A DNA stretch of 64,000 nucleotides from Formosa sp. Hel3_A1_48. Lineage in GTDB: Bacteria; Bacteroidota; Bacteroidia; Flavobacteriales; Flavobacteriaceae. The notes under the pieces are model-generated. The model ran no database searches. It worked only from the letters and a program-made list of their open reading frames with translations, and had not been told where the DNA came from. Below, in pieces: positions 25,896 through 37,429 of the stretch. Position 1 is the first letter of the stretch; every line of letters starts with the position of its first letter. The stretch covers positions 310,001-374,000 of the forward strand of contig NZ_CP017259.1 in assembly GCF_001735715.1 (NCBI RefSeq). Direction: 5' to 3'. Position numbers and translations under genes: made by a program.

Positions 25896-27548
25896 CTAAT
25901 TCAACAACTGTTGCGCATGTTGCTTTGCGGTTTCTGTTATTTCTTTTCCACCCAACATTTGGGCAATTTCTTCTAAGCGTTCGTCGGAGTTCAACTTCGC
26001 CAACTGTGTGGTTGTGGTGGTTCCAAAATCCTGCTTAAAAACCTTGAAATGATGCGTCCCTTTTGCTGCTATTTGTGGGAGATGCGTAATGGTAAACACT
26101 TGCATATACTGACTCATATCTTTCATGATGGATGCCATTTTGTTCGATATTTCTCCTGAAACCCCAGTATCTATTTCATCGAACATAATGGTTGGGAGTT
26201 GCTGGTGTTTGGATAAAATGTACTTCACGGCCAGCATGATACGGGACAGCTCTCCGCCAGAAGCCCCTTTGTTTAGTGGTAAAAATTGTCCGCCTTTATT
26301 GGCTTTCAACAAGAACTTTAAAACATCCTTGCCATTAAATAAAAAATCTGAACAAGGTTGGAGCTCAATTTTAAACACTGCATTTGGCATACCCAAGTCG
26401 GCCAAAAGCAAATGTAACTCGTCTTGTAAATCTATCAATACACAATTTCTTTTTGCGCTTAGAGTTGAAGAAATTTTGTTTAATTTTTTTATATTTTTAA
26501 GCAACAAATTATTGACAGATTCTAGCTGTGCATCTAGACTTGTTAAGTGCTTTACTTTTTTTGATAATTCTTCAAAAACAAAATTCAATTCTTCAATGGT
26601 CTGCACATTGTGTTTACCAAATAGGTCATTTATTTTTTTGAGTTGATTTTCAGTTTCAAACAAAAGCTGAGGATTGGCTTCCAATATGTTCTGATGGTGC
26701 TCTATTTCAGTAAATATATCCTCGAGTTCTATCTGTGTACTTAAAATTCTCTCAAAAAGAGCAGTACACTCAGAAGATACATCTTTCAATTTATTAAACC
26801 GTTGTTTTAGCTCGTTTAGTTGAGTAGAAACACCAACATCTTCGTGGCTTAAAATCTGCTGTGCAAATTGTAATTCGCTTTGAATATAATCAACATTACT
26901 CAGAGTTTCGTATTGAGATTCCAAAGTTTTCAAATCTAGATTTAAAACTTGGGCTTCTTCAATTTCTTGCAATAAAAAACTATTATAGTCATAGTCTTTT
27001 TTCGATTGCTGCTGTTGGTTTTGAAGTGATTCTAACTTTTTCTGATTTTCTTTATAATCTGCTAAAGTGTCTTTATAATTATTGAGCAAATCATGTGTTT
27101 GTGCTAAAGCATCAATAATTTGAAATTGAAAGGCATCGTCAGCTAAAGATAAGGTTTCGTGCTGGGCATGAATATCGATAAGTTGTTGTCCTAAGGCTTC
27201 CAAAACAGCAAGGGTTACTGGAGAGTCATTTATAAAAGCTCTGGACTTTCCTGAGGGTAAGACTTCACGACGGATAATAGTTTCAGGTTCATATTCAAGA
27301 TCATAACAATCAAAAAAAGGCGTTAAGTCATAATCTTTTAAACTGAACGTGCATTCGATAATGCTTTTTTTACTGCTGTCTTTAATGTTCGAAAAATCAA
27401 CTCTTTTGCCTAAAACTAAGGACAAACCACCCAGCAAAATAGATTTTCCTGCACCGGTTTCGCCTGTAATGATGGTAAAACCCTGATCAAAATTCACATC
27501 AAGCTCATCGATCAATGCATAGTTTTTTATGTAGAGTTGAGCTAACAA
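25896..27548 (-). CDS. recN: DNA repair protein RecN
   Basis: This SMC-like ATPase acts in double-strand break repair. The 550-residue protein has an N-terminal Walker A (GETGAGKSILLGG) and a C-terminal signature plus Walker B (GASGGELSRIMLAVKYIL and PTIMFDEIDTGVSGE). Between them lies a long Lys/Glu/Gln-rich coiled coil (about 150-370). The family N-terminus (MLAQLYIKNYALIDEL) is reached only with a TTG start at 27548. It follows the DUF4835 gene by 10 bases and is last in the bamD-rpoZ-coaBC-DUF4835-recN series. Confidence 0.95.
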   Translation of the reverse strand: MLAQLYIKNYALIDELDVNFDQGFTIITGETGAGKSILLGGLSLVLGKRVDFSNIKDSSKKSIIECTFSLKDYDLTPFFDCYDLEYEPETIIRREVLPSGKSRAFINDSPVTLAVLEALGQQLIDIHAQHETLSLADDAFQFQIIDALAQTHDLLNNYKDTLADYKENQKKLESLQNQQQQSKKDYDYNSFLLQEIEEAQVLNLDLKTLESQYETLSNVDYIQSELQFAQQILSHEDVGVSTQLNELKQRFNKLKDVSSECTALFERILSTQIELEDIFTEIEHHQNILEANPQLLFETENQLKKINDLFGKHNVQTIEELNFVFEELSKKVKHLTSLDAQLESVNNLLLKNIKKLNKISSTLSAKRNCVLIDLQDELHLLLADLGMPNAVFKIELQPCSDFLFNGKDVLKFLLKANKGGQFLPLNKGASGGELSRIMLAVKYILSKHQQLPTIMFDEIDTGVSGEISNKMASIMKDMSQYMQVFTITHLPQIAAKGTHHFKVFKQDFGTTTTTQLAKLNSDERLEEIAQMLGGKEITETAKQHAQQLLN

Positions 27549-27558
27549 GAAGTCGGTT

Positions 27559-28449
27559 TTAAAATTTTATGGTCCCCCATTTTTTTGAATGCATGGGTGC
27601 AACTCTATTCAGAACAGAAACAAGTTCTGTGATTTTCACGTTTGGACCAGCCGAAAAAACATCGGCGATTTCATCAGATTTTGCATCGAAAAAGGTACGC
27701 ACTAAAAATGAATTAGGTCGTCTTTTATGCAGCGCTTCAAAGCCTAATAACGCATTAGCTATTTTAGTCTTGGCTTCTTTTGTATCACTAGACATCACAT
27801 CCAGCCCCAAGCGGTGGTAGTTGTACAAAGCTGTTCTGTATTCTTGATAGGTTTTTGATAAAACATTATCAATAAGGACTCTGCGCGTTTGATCGCCCCC
27901 TTTTGGTGGTGCCCATCCTGGAACATTGCCTTGTTGCGAATAATTGGCAATATCTCTTGCTTGTTTGTAATGTATATCCCCTCCATTAAGTTCAAAGGTA
28001 TCAGCATCCAATCCCAAAATCATATACACGTGAAAAGTCAATACTGAGATTAAATTGGATTGAAATTGTGTTGGATTGAAATTTAAATTTTGATATTCTA
28101 AATACTTAAAATTGAAGTCTTTGTCATTGAAGTTATAAACACTACTGACATAATTTGAGTTGTGCACAGGGCGTACCGACTGCACTTGTATACTGGCTTG
28201 AAATGCATCGGAATCGTAATTTTGAATATTAATAATCATGCTGCAATCGATACGTTCTTGAAGCGCGAAAGATTTGTCGGTCCAGCGGGTGTTATTTATA
28301 AATTCATTAAGCTGTTTTTCAAGAGTTTTAAACACTTGAACATTTTCATTCCCCGTTTGTTGTGCGTTGACAACAAGATTGCAGTTAAGCTCTTGGGCTG
28401 AAACAAAAACTGTAGTCAATAGGACAAAATAAATTATAACTTTACGCAT
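27559..28449 (-). CDS. DUF4835 family protein (PorD-like)
   Basis: This exported protein has 296 residues: a signal peptide (MRKVIIYFVLLTTVFVSAQ) and then ELNCNLVVNAQQ, the usual opening of DUF4835 proteins, with LDCSMIINI-type strands and a C-terminal helical part (VSVLNRVAPMHSKKW). DUF4835 members have been linked, as PorD, to type IX secretion in Bacteroidota. I recall this link rather than derive it here, so the functional name is tentative. It starts 8 bases inside the coaBC 3' end, and recN follows 10 bases later. The window also encodes a T9SS cargo at 22106-24829. Confidence 0.82.
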   Translation of the reverse strand: MRKVIIYFVLLTTVFVSAQELNCNLVVNAQQTGNENVQVFKTLEKQLNEFINNTRWTDKSFALQERIDCSMIINIQNYDSDAFQASIQVQSVRPVHNSNYVSSVYNFNDKDFNFKYLEYQNLNFNPTQFQSNLISVLTFHVYMILGLDADTFELNGGDIHYKQARDIANYSQQGNVPGWAPPKGGDQTRRVLIDNVLSKTYQEYRTALYNYHRLGLDVMSSDTKEAKTKIANALLGFEALHKRRPNSFLVRTFFDAKSDEIADVFSAGPNVKITELVSVLNRVAPMHSKKWGTIKF

Positions 28450-29653
28450 GCACTCGTTTTATAAGTTCATTAATTATATCATCAGCGACTTCAGATTTTG
28501 ATTTTAGGGGGTAGTTTGTTTGGTTTAAATCTTTATCTATTATGGAGATTTTATTTGTAGACCCTCCAAAACCTGCGCCATCGTCGTTCAACGAATTTAA
28601 TATAATTAAGTCTAAATTTTTAGCTTTAAGCTTTTTTATTGCATTTGCAACTTCATTTTCAGTTTCCAAAGCAAAGCCAATAAGTAGTTGTTTTTCTTTA
28701 ATTTCTCCTAAAGAAGCCAACACATCTTCAGTTTTTTCTAGCTCTAAAACCAAGGAAGAACTCTTCTTTTTTAGTTTGGAAACAGCGGGAAATTTTGGCC
28801 TGTAATCTGCAACGGCAGCCGACAAAATAGCAGCATCAACATCCTTAAAATATTGATGTGCAGCATCATACATATCTCTTGCAGATGTAATTGGAATAGT
28901 TTGGATGGAATCGTAAAGCGCCTTGTAGTGAGTTGGACCGCTTATTAGAATGACCTCAGCCCCCAATTGTGCCGCAGTATTTGCGATTTCAAATCCCATT
29001 CGCCCAGAAGAATGATTCCCAATATAGCGCACTGGATCTATGGCTTCATGTGTTGGCCCAGCTGTAACAAGAATTTTTTTTCCGTACAAAGGTAGACCTT
29101 CGAGTAAATGCTGCTCAATGGTTCCCACAATAGTTTCAGGTTCGGCCATGCGGCCCATACCAACAAGACCACTTGCAAGTTCTCCAAAAGCTGAAGGAAT
29201 TAAAATATTACCATAAGACTGAAGCTTGTCTAAAGCGTTTTTAGTGGTAGGGTGTTTGTACATATCTAGGTCCATTGCAGGTGCAAAATACACTGGGCAT
29301 TTTGCTGATAGATAGGTAGCAATCAAAAAGTTATCACTGTTGCCAGAAGCCATTTTCGACAGCGTATTGGCTGTGGCAGGAGCGACTATAAACAAATCAG
29401 CCCAAAGACCGAGTTCAACATGGTTGTTCCAAACGGCATTATCGTCATTTTCGTCAGTAAAGTCCGATAAAACAGGGTGATCAGAAAGTGTAGATAAGGT
29501 TAGTGGAGTAACAAACTCTTTTGCCGAAGGCGTCATTACGACGCGCACATGTGCACCTGATTTGACAAACAACCGCACAAGAGAAGCAGTTTTGTACGCA
29601 GCAATACCAGCACTGATGCCAAGGAGTATATTTTTGCCACGTAGAATAGACAT
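28442..29653 (-). CDS. coaBC: Bifunctional phosphopantothenoylcysteine decarboxylase / phosphopantothenate-cysteine ligase
   Basis: CoaBC converts 4'-phosphopantothenate and cysteine to 4'-phosphopantetheine. The N-terminal CoaC flavoprotein (residues 1-180) has GKNILLGISAGIAAYKT, the active-site SxHxE-type region NNHVELGLWADL, and PAMDLDMYKHP. The C-terminal CoaB ligase (about 185-403) has ILVTAGPTHEAIDPVRYI, NHSSGRMG, and the conserved KLKKKSSSLVLELEKTEDVLA region. The length is usual for the fused enzyme. It lies 10 bases downstream of rpoZ and overlaps the DUF4835 gene by 8 bases. Confidence 0.96.
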   Translation of the reverse strand: MSILRGKNILLGISAGIAAYKTASLVRLFVKSGAHVRVVMTPSAKEFVTPLTLSTLSDHPVLSDFTDENDDNAVWNNHVELGLWADLFIVAPATANTLSKMASGNSDNFLIATYLSAKCPVYFAPAMDLDMYKHPTTKNALDKLQSYGNILIPSAFGELASGLVGMGRMAEPETIVGTIEQHLLEGLPLYGKKILVTAGPTHEAIDPVRYIGNHSSGRMGFEIANTAAQLGAEVILISGPTHYKALYDSIQTIPITSARDMYDAAHQYFKDVDAAILSAAVADYRPKFPAVSKLKKKSSSLVLELEKTEDVLASLGEIKEKQLLIGFALETENEVANAIKKLKAKNLDLIILNSLNDDGAGFGGSTNKISIIDKDLNQTNYPLKSKSEVADDIINELIKRVHA

Positions 29654-29663
29654 AACGGTAGTC

Positions 29664-29987
29664 TTAGGACTCGTCAGAAGTTTTTCTGTGGTGAATTTTA
29701 CCGTCTAACCATTCTTGAACAGCCAAGGCATGTGGTTTTGGTAAACGCTCATAAAACTTAGATACTTCTATCTGTTCTTTATTTTCAAAAACTTCCTCTA
29801 AACTGTCGTTATACGTTGCAAATTCTTCCAATTTATCAATCAGTTCTTTGCGGATATCAGTATTGATTTGCTCAGCACGTCTTGAAATCACAGAAATAGC
29901 TTCATAAATATTCTCAGTGGGCGCATCAATTTCATTGCGGTTGTAGGTCACTGAACTGGCAGCTGCTTTTACTTTTTTTAAATCCAT
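29664..29987 (-). CDS. rpoZ: RNA polymerase omega subunit (Bacteroidota type)
   Basis: This small RNA polymerase assembly subunit has 107 residues. It shows NIYEAISVISRRAEQIN, the conserved omega/Rpb6 helix, in the position expected after a short N-terminal segment, and an acidic-aromatic C-terminal tail (FYERLPKPHALAVQEWL) typical of Bacteroidota. Its place between bamD and coaBC parallels the rpoZ-coaBC neighbourhood of other bacteria. The large subunits rpoB and rpoC are at the far end of this window. Confidence 0.88.
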   Translation of the reverse strand: MDLKKVKAAASSVTYNRNEIDAPTENIYEAISVISRRAEQINTDIRKELIDKLEEFATYNDSLEEVFENKEQIEVSKFYERLPKPHALAVQEWLDGKIHHRKTSDES

Positions 29988-29992
29988 TTGTA

Positions 29993-30805
29993 TTAACTTT
30001 TTGTTGTTAAATTATTTTTGATGTCTAGCAATTCGCTGTGCATAGACTCGGTTTGCTCTAAGTATTTTGTGTCGGGGAAAAAGCGTTTTAAATTTTTATA
30101 AAAAACAAAGGCTTTTTCAGTACGCTCGGCTTGCTTCCAAGGAACGCTGTTTATAGCCAATTGATAGGCAGAATCAAATTTGTAGTACAAAACATCTTCT
30201 TTGTATTTAGTACCTGGAAATTTTTCAAGAAAATTATCAAACGCTGTTATTGCGGAATTGTAATCTCTGTGGAAGGGAGCTGTTCTGTGGTACTGTAGTG
30301 CAATTTCGTATGCCTTTTTTTCTAATTTACCATCAAGTTCTTGCACAAGAGCATTTGCTTCGGCAAAATACTGAGATTCAGGATAGCGGTTGATAAACTC
30401 TTGGAGTTTTTCAAGACCTTCAACAGTTTCCGTTTGATCTTTGGGGTAAATTGGAGATAGTTTGTAATAGCTTTTGGCGGCCAAAAAAGCAATTTCATCA
30501 ACACGTTCACTCTTTGGATACGCTTCGACAAAACGTTCCATTCGGTAGTTTGCAGAAAAATAGTCTTTGGTTAAATAAAATGCTTTGGAATGCATGTACA
30601 TTAACTTTTCTGCTTGAGGTTTTCCTCTGTATTTGGGTACAATTTGGAGGAATAAGCGATTGGCTTTTTCGTATTTACCAGCATCGTACAGTTCGGTACC
30701 CATTTTGAACTTTGCAGCAACATCTTCTTCCTTCAATACACGCTGGTATTCGCTACAAGAGCTAAAAAAAACACATAAGACTAATAAAGATATTAATTTT
30801 TTCAT
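29993..30805 (-). CDS. bamD: Outer-membrane assembly lipoprotein BamD
   Basis: BamD is the TPR lipoprotein of the BAM complex, which inserts beta-barrel proteins into the outer membrane. The signal peptide ends in a lipobox (FFSSC, Cys 17), followed by tetratricopeptide-like helix pairs: YDAGKYEKANRLFLQIV, FSANYRMERFVEAYPKSE, and AITAFDNFLEKFPGTKY. The 270-residue length and the spacing of YPxS/FPxT turns fit the family. It starts the operon that continues into rpoZ 5 bases downstream. A TATTTTTG -7 candidate and a hairpin lie upstream. Confidence 0.92.
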   Translation of the reverse strand: MKKLISLLVLCVFFSSCSEYQRVLKEEDVAAKFKMGTELYDAGKYEKANRLFLQIVPKYRGKPQAEKLMYMHSKAFYLTKDYFSANYRMERFVEAYPKSERVDEIAFLAAKSYYKLSPIYPKDQTETVEGLEKLQEFINRYPESQYFAEANALVQELDGKLEKKAYEIALQYHRTAPFHRDYNSAITAFDNFLEKFPGTKYKEDVLYYKFDSAYQLAINSVPWKQAERTEKAFVFYKNLKRFFPDTKYLEQTESMHSELLDIKNNLTTKS

Positions 30806-30822
30806 ATTTCAAAAACGGGATG

Positions 30823-30830
30823 CAAAAATA
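30823..30830 (-). promoter_or_regulatory. Candidate bamD promoter -7 element
   Basis: The minus strand reads TATTTTTG followed by C, an exact TAnnTTTG match, 18 bases upstream of the bamD ATG. The -33 TTG is not seen at the usual distance because an AT-rich hairpin occupies that position. Confidence 0.5.
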
Positions 30831-30840
30831 CATTTTTTAA

Positions 30841-30868
30841 ACGGATAATAAAAACATTTATTATCTGT
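30841..30868 (-). terminator. AT-rich hairpin between dapA and bamD
   Basis: Arms CGGATAATAAA and TTTATTATCTG pair over 11 positions with one G-T wobble around a 4-base loop. It lies about 20 bases past the dapA stop. On the minus strand it is followed by a mixed T/A tract, not a clean T-run, so it may be a weak terminator or a processing/stability element. Confidence 0.5.
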
Positions 30869-30886
30869 CCAGAAAGAAACAGGGCT

Positions 30887-31762
30887 TTATAATTCTGCAA
30901 GGGCATTTTTAATTTTTAATTTCAATGCCTCTGTTGCAGTTACCAAAGGCAAACGAACCGTATCGTTACACAAACCTAGTTGCTCTAAAACAGCCTTAAT
31001 ACCAGCCGGATTATTTTCTTCAAAAATCAAACCAATGAGCGGCATTGCGCTTTTTTCTAAAGCTTTGGCAGCTTGCTCATCTCCTGAGATTCCTTTGTGA
31101 ATCATATTCGAAAATAAGGCTGGTAAAGCTTGACCTATAACAGAGATAACCCCAGAACCTCCAGACAATACAACATCACAAACTAAATCATCATCTCCGG
31201 AAATTACCATAAAATCTTTGGGTTTGTTTTGTATAAGTGCTTTATACTGCTCAGGGCTATTTCCTGCTTCTTTTATGGCAACAATATTATCAATATCTCT
31301 GGCTAGACGCAGGCTTGTATCTGGCTCCATATTTTTTGCTGTTCGACCGGGAACATTGTATAAAATCACAGGAATGGATGAAGCTTCGGCTACAGCCTTA
31401 AAATGTTGATACAACCCCTCTTGGGTAGGTTTGCTGTAATAAGGCGCTACTGACAAAACAGCTACAAAAGGAGATAAATCAGTTGTCTTAAGCTCTTCAA
31501 TTACTGCCGCGGTATTATTTCCTCCAATTCCAATAACCAATGGCAGACGACCGGCATTGGTTTTTACAATGGTTTCTACAATAGCCCTTTTCTCATCTTT
31601 TGTAATTGTGACGCTCTCGCCTGTTGTTCCACTTATTACAAGGTAATCTGTACCATTATCTATGTTAAATGATACAATTTTAGAAAGCGCGTCATGATCT
31701 ATGGTCAAGTCGCTTTTGAAAGGCGTGACCAACGCTACCCCCATACCTATTAATGAATTCAT
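30887..31762 (-). CDS. dapA: 4-hydroxy-tetrahydrodipicolinate synthase
   Basis: DapA condenses pyruvate with aspartate semialdehyde, the first committed step to diaminopimelate and lysine. The (beta/alpha)8 protein of 291 residues has the GVALVTPFKSD opening, SGTTGESVT, the active-site Tyr in VILYNVPGRT, and the Schiff-base Lys in IVAIKEAGN near residue 161, then VISGDDDLV. Another gene of the same pathway, dapF, is in the window at 44031-44831. It starts at the base next to the last base of the DUF6913 stop, with no gap. Confidence 0.95.
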   Translation of the reverse strand: MNSLIGMGVALVTPFKSDLTIDHDALSKIVSFNIDNGTDYLVISGTTGESVTITKDEKRAIVETIVKTNAGRLPLVIGIGGNNTAAVIEELKTTDLSPFVAVLSVAPYYSKPTQEGLYQHFKAVAEASSIPVILYNVPGRTAKNMEPDTSLRLARDIDNIVAIKEAGNSPEQYKALIQNKPKDFMVISGDDDLVCDVVLSGGSGVISVIGQALPALFSNMIHKGISGDEQAAKALEKSAMPLIGLIFEENNPAGIKAVLEQLGLCNDTVRLPLVTATEALKLKIKNALAEL

Positions 31763-32281
31763 TTAAATTTTATTTAGGGTTTTTAAATATTTTACAAGTT
31801 CCACTTTAAAAGTACTTTGATCCTTAAGAGCCACATCAATAATCAAATCGTGAAGGCGTTCATCCTCGTTTGAAATCCCCACTTTAAAATGCGCCTTAGA
31901 CATAGCTGAAACAATTTTTAGTTCATAGCGGTTAGGTTTATAAAAACTAACCAACAAATCAAAAGGCTGAGCAACAAATTCTGCTACCTCTGCACTTTTA
32001 CAATGCCCAAGCCAATCAAAATCTGCAGTGGTGTATGAGGCGTCCCAACTATTGGGTTGATTATTGTCCTTTTGATAAAATGCAATAAACCGCAAGCGGT
32101 TATCGTTCAATCCAAGATCTGTAAAGAGCGTTCTAAAAAAATCATAATCATCAAAGTAATCATAATGAAAAAGGATGCCTACAGTTTTAATTTTTTCAGA
32201 AGAATAGTGCTTAGAGCGCGTATTCAAAACCGTGGTCAAAAATTTTTCAGACGATATTGTTTTGATTCGATTAAAAAACAT
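31763..32281 (-). CDS. DUF6913 family protein
   Basis: The 172-residue protein has no signal peptide. It has an alternating beta/alpha pattern: KTVGILFHYDYFDDYDFF, RLRFIAFYQKD, FDWLGHC, FDLLVSFYKPNRYELKIVSAMSKAHFKVGI (split across the fold), and a C-terminal helix. I recognise it as the DUF6913 family, found in Flavobacteriia beside dapA. Its function is unknown; close packing with dapA suggests co-expression and perhaps a link to lysine/DAP supply. A TAACTTTG -7 candidate at 32300-32307 on the minus strand lies in the 32-base gap to the divergent nucleotidase gene. Confidence 0.7.
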   Translation of the reverse strand: MFFNRIKTISSEKFLTTVLNTRSKHYSSEKIKTVGILFHYDYFDDYDFFRTLFTDLGLNDNRLRFIAFYQKDNNQPNSWDASYTTADFDWLGHCKSAEVAEFVAQPFDLLVSFYKPNRYELKIVSAMSKAHFKVGISNEDERLHDLIIDVALKDQSTFKVELVKYLKTLNKI

Positions 32282-32299
32282 GTACTTTTAATATCTATA

Positions 32300-32307
32300 C
32301 AAAGTTA
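32300..32307 (-). promoter_or_regulatory. Candidate promoter -7 element for the DUF6913-dapA unit
   Basis: The minus strand reads TAACTTTG, matching TAnnTTTG. It sits in a divergent gap of only 32 bases, so the rest of each promoter must overlap the coding start of the opposite gene. Confidence 0.4.
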
Positions 32308-32313
32308 ATATAA

Positions 32314-33069
32314 ATGACGGTTAAATACGTTAATTTTCTCCTTATAATTTTAGTGTTCATCTCTTGTCGTCAAGTAAAAACCACACAGAAAATTGAAACT
32401 CAGCGAATAGCTATAGACCATAACACTGCTAAAGACAGCTTAATTGATGCTTTTATAACCCCCTACAGAAATAGATTGCAAGCTTCAATGAATGAAGTTT
32501 TAAGCTTTTCAGTTACTGAACACAAAAAAACAGACGGAGAACTAAACACAGCGGTAGGCAATCTTATGGCAGATGCCGTTTTCGAACGCTGCGCACCAAT
32601 TCTTAAAAAACGCTACAATCTAGACTTAGATATGGTTTTGCTCAATCATGGAGGCATTCGAGCACCATTACCAAAAGGACCAATCCAAACGAAAACTGCT
32701 TTTAATATCATGCCTTTTGAAAATAAAGTGGTTGTCGCACAAATGAAAGGTTCAGTTCTTATGAAACTGGTCAACTATCTTACAAAAGCCAAACGCGCAC
32801 ACCCGATTTCCGGAATGGAACTCGCGATTACCCGCAATGGAACCATCAAAACGCTTCGTGTTCAGGGAAAAGAAATAGAGTCCAACAGAATTTATTTTGT
32901 CGCCACAAATGACTACCTCTATAAAGGCGGAGACCGCATGGATTTTTTTCAAAAAAGCGAAACTGTTCTTGACATCGATTATAAAATAAGAAATGTACTG
33001 ATCGACCATTTTACAACCAAAGATACTTTGAACCCAAAACGCGATCAACGTTTTATATATACCAATTAA
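32314..33069 (+). CDS. 5'-nucleotidase C-terminal domain lipoprotein
   Basis: The protein has 251 residues with a lipobox (VFISC, Cys about 17). The rest is the 5_nucleotid_C domain, which in full-length enzymes binds the nucleotide base: TDGELNTAVGNLMADA, MVLLNHGGIRAPLPKGPI, FNIMPFENKVVVAQMKG and YFVATNDYLYKGGD. The N-terminal metallophosphatase half is missing from this gene but is encoded 4 bases downstream. The two products probably work together at the cell surface or periplasm to hydrolyse nucleotides or UDP-sugars. Confidence 0.9.
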   Translation: MTVKYVNFLLIILVFISCRQVKTTQKIETQRIAIDHNTAKDSLIDAFITPYRNRLQASMNEVLSFSVTEHKKTDGELNTAVGNLMADAVFERCAPILKKRYNLDLDMVLLNHGGIRAPLPKGPIQTKTAFNIMPFENKVVVAQMKGSVLMKLVNYLTKAKRAHPISGMELAITRNGTIKTLRVQGKEIESNRIYFVATNDYLYKGGDRMDFFQKSETVLDIDYKIRNVLIDHFTTKDTLNPKRDQRFIYTN

Positions 33070-33073
33070 AAAC

Positions 33074-35967
<2,894 letters not shown>

Positions 35968-36052
35968 TTATGTAATTACACCCTATGTTTTAGTGGCTAC
36001 TAAAATACTAAATTCAGTCCATAAAATTAGTGTAAAAAACACGAAAAACAGT

Positions 36053-36895
36053 TTATTTTTTTTGTGCTTTTAGCATACGGTCTTTTCCAAATGTATCTTT
36101 TTTTATGACCCTATTTTCAAAGTTAAGTGCATCAAAAAGAGCTTTTGTTTCGTTTCCATATTGCTCATTTATTTCCGCAAAACATAAACCAGAAGACTTG
36201 AGGTTATTCAGAGCTATATCTTTAAGCGCTTTGTAAAAAACAAGTGGAGTTTCATCAGGTACAAATAAGGCTAAATGGGGTTCGTATGCCAAGACATTAT
36301 CTTTCATTAACTCCTGTTCTTGTTTGCAAACATAAGGAGGGTTTGAAACAACTACATCAAAATCTTGATTACTATTCCACTCAAGTATATTGGCTTCGAT
36401 AAAATTGACCTTAACCTCATTCGCCTTAGCATTAAAATGTGCTAGCTCCAAGGCATCAGGACTTACATCAAGGGCGAAGACTTCAGCATTGGGTAAAGCA
36501 TGAGCCAATGCAATGGCAATACAACCTGAACCTGTCCCAAGATCAATAATTTTTGGCGCATCGCTGGGATCAAAATGATTTAATATCCAAGCCACCAACT
36601 CCTCAGTTTCTGGGCGGGGGATAAGTACAGAAGCGGAAACGGAAAAAGTAAGTCCAAAAAAACTAGTTTGGCCTAGAATATACTGAACAGGCTCATGGTT
36701 TTTAAGACGAATCAACGCTTGTTCAAAAGAACTTAAGTCCGATGCAGAAACTTCTTTACCATAATTTAGAACAATTTGATGTGGTTTTAAGTTTAGGTAT
36801 GCCGCACATAAGCGCTGAAAGAAGACCAAACGTTCTGAGGAGGGAAAAACATGGAGTTCGTCAAGAAAACGTTTCTTTAATAAACTTATTTTCAT
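36053..36895 (-). CDS. prmC: Peptide chain release factor N5-glutamine methyltransferase
   Basis: PrmC methylates the Gln of the GGQ motif in release factors RF1 and RF2. The protein has about 280 residues: an N-terminal helical domain, PVQYILGQTSFFGL, SAM motif IDLGTGSGCIAIALA, and catalytic NPPY in VVSNPPYVCKQE. The start is the ATG at 36895, which overlaps the stop of the upstream GNAT gene (ATGA). The longer frame to 36925 lies inside that gene. The prf genes are not in the window. Confidence 0.93.
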   Translation of the reverse strand: MKISLLKKRFLDELHVFPSSERLVFFQRLCAAYLNLKPHQIVLNYGKEVSASDLSSFEQALIRLKNHEPVQYILGQTSFFGLTFSVSASVLIPRPETEELVAWILNHFDPSDAPKIIDLGTGSGCIAIALAHALPNAEVFALDVSPDALELAHFNAKANEVKVNFIEANILEWNSNQDFDVVVSNPPYVCKQEQELMKDNVLAYEPHLALFVPDETPLVFYKALKDIALNNLKSSGLCFAEINEQYGNETKALFDALNFENRVIKKDTFGKDRMLKAQKK

Positions 36896-37380
36896 AGTAA
36901 ATCTTTTATCATCCATGTACCACAATTATGGTGGCCTGTAGCGCCTAATGGAGCTTGCAGTTCCAAGAAGTCATTACGCCTATAAAGATCAACTGCAGAA
37001 TGAAGAGCAGGAATTGTTTCTAAATAACATTTTTTAAAGCCAAATGAGCGTGCAGCATCCAAGCAACAATCCATTAATTTCTGTCCTATACCACAACCTC
37101 TTATCTTAGTCAGAACATACATTTTTTGAAGTTCACAAACAGCTTGCGAATGGCTTTTCAGAGGTTGAATTCCAGCGCCCCCCAAAATTTCTCCATTTGA
37201 CTTTACCACGAAATAGATAGACTGTGGTCGGTCATAAGCCTCGTACATCGCTGAGGTTTCAGGATCTTCATAAGCTGTACCTTTTAAAGGAAGGTTGAGT
37301 TCTATAAAAACAGATCTGATCACCGATTCAATTTGTGGATTATCGCCTTTAGTAATTTCTTTAATTTGCACGTCTAACAT
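36892..37380 (-). CDS. GNAT family N-acetyltransferase
   Basis: The acetyl-CoA dependent acetyltransferase has 162 residues. The core shows GEILGGAGIQPL, then CELQKMYVLTKIRGCGIGQKL, with the R/Q-x-x-G-x-G/A acetyl-CoA loop in RGCGIG, and KKCYLETI before the terminal strand. The acceptor is unknown. Its 3' end overlaps prmC by four bases (ATGA), so they are coupled; modification of a translation component is possible but speculative. I place the start at the ATG at 37380, because the longer frame overlaps the ribD region. Confidence 0.85.
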   Translation of the reverse strand: MLDVQIKEITKGDNPQIESVIRSVFIELNLPLKGTAYEDPETSAMYEAYDRPQSIYFVVKSNGEILGGAGIQPLKSHSQAVCELQKMYVLTKIRGCGIGQKLMDCCLDAARSFGFKKCYLETIPALHSAVDLYRRNDFLELQAPLGATGHHNCGTWMIKDLL

Positions 37381-37429
37381 CAACGAAATTCGCCTTATTT
37401 TTGTAGTTTCGAAGATACGTATATCGTCC

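Noticed and set aside
26125-26646. 173-codon open frame antisense to recN
   Set aside because: Complement of the conserved RecN C-terminal region; no family resemblance and no promoter.
37381-37429. FMN riboswitch upstream of ribD
   Set aside because: The divergent GNAT gene leaves only about 50 bases, too short for an RFN element, and no conserved RFN segment is seen.
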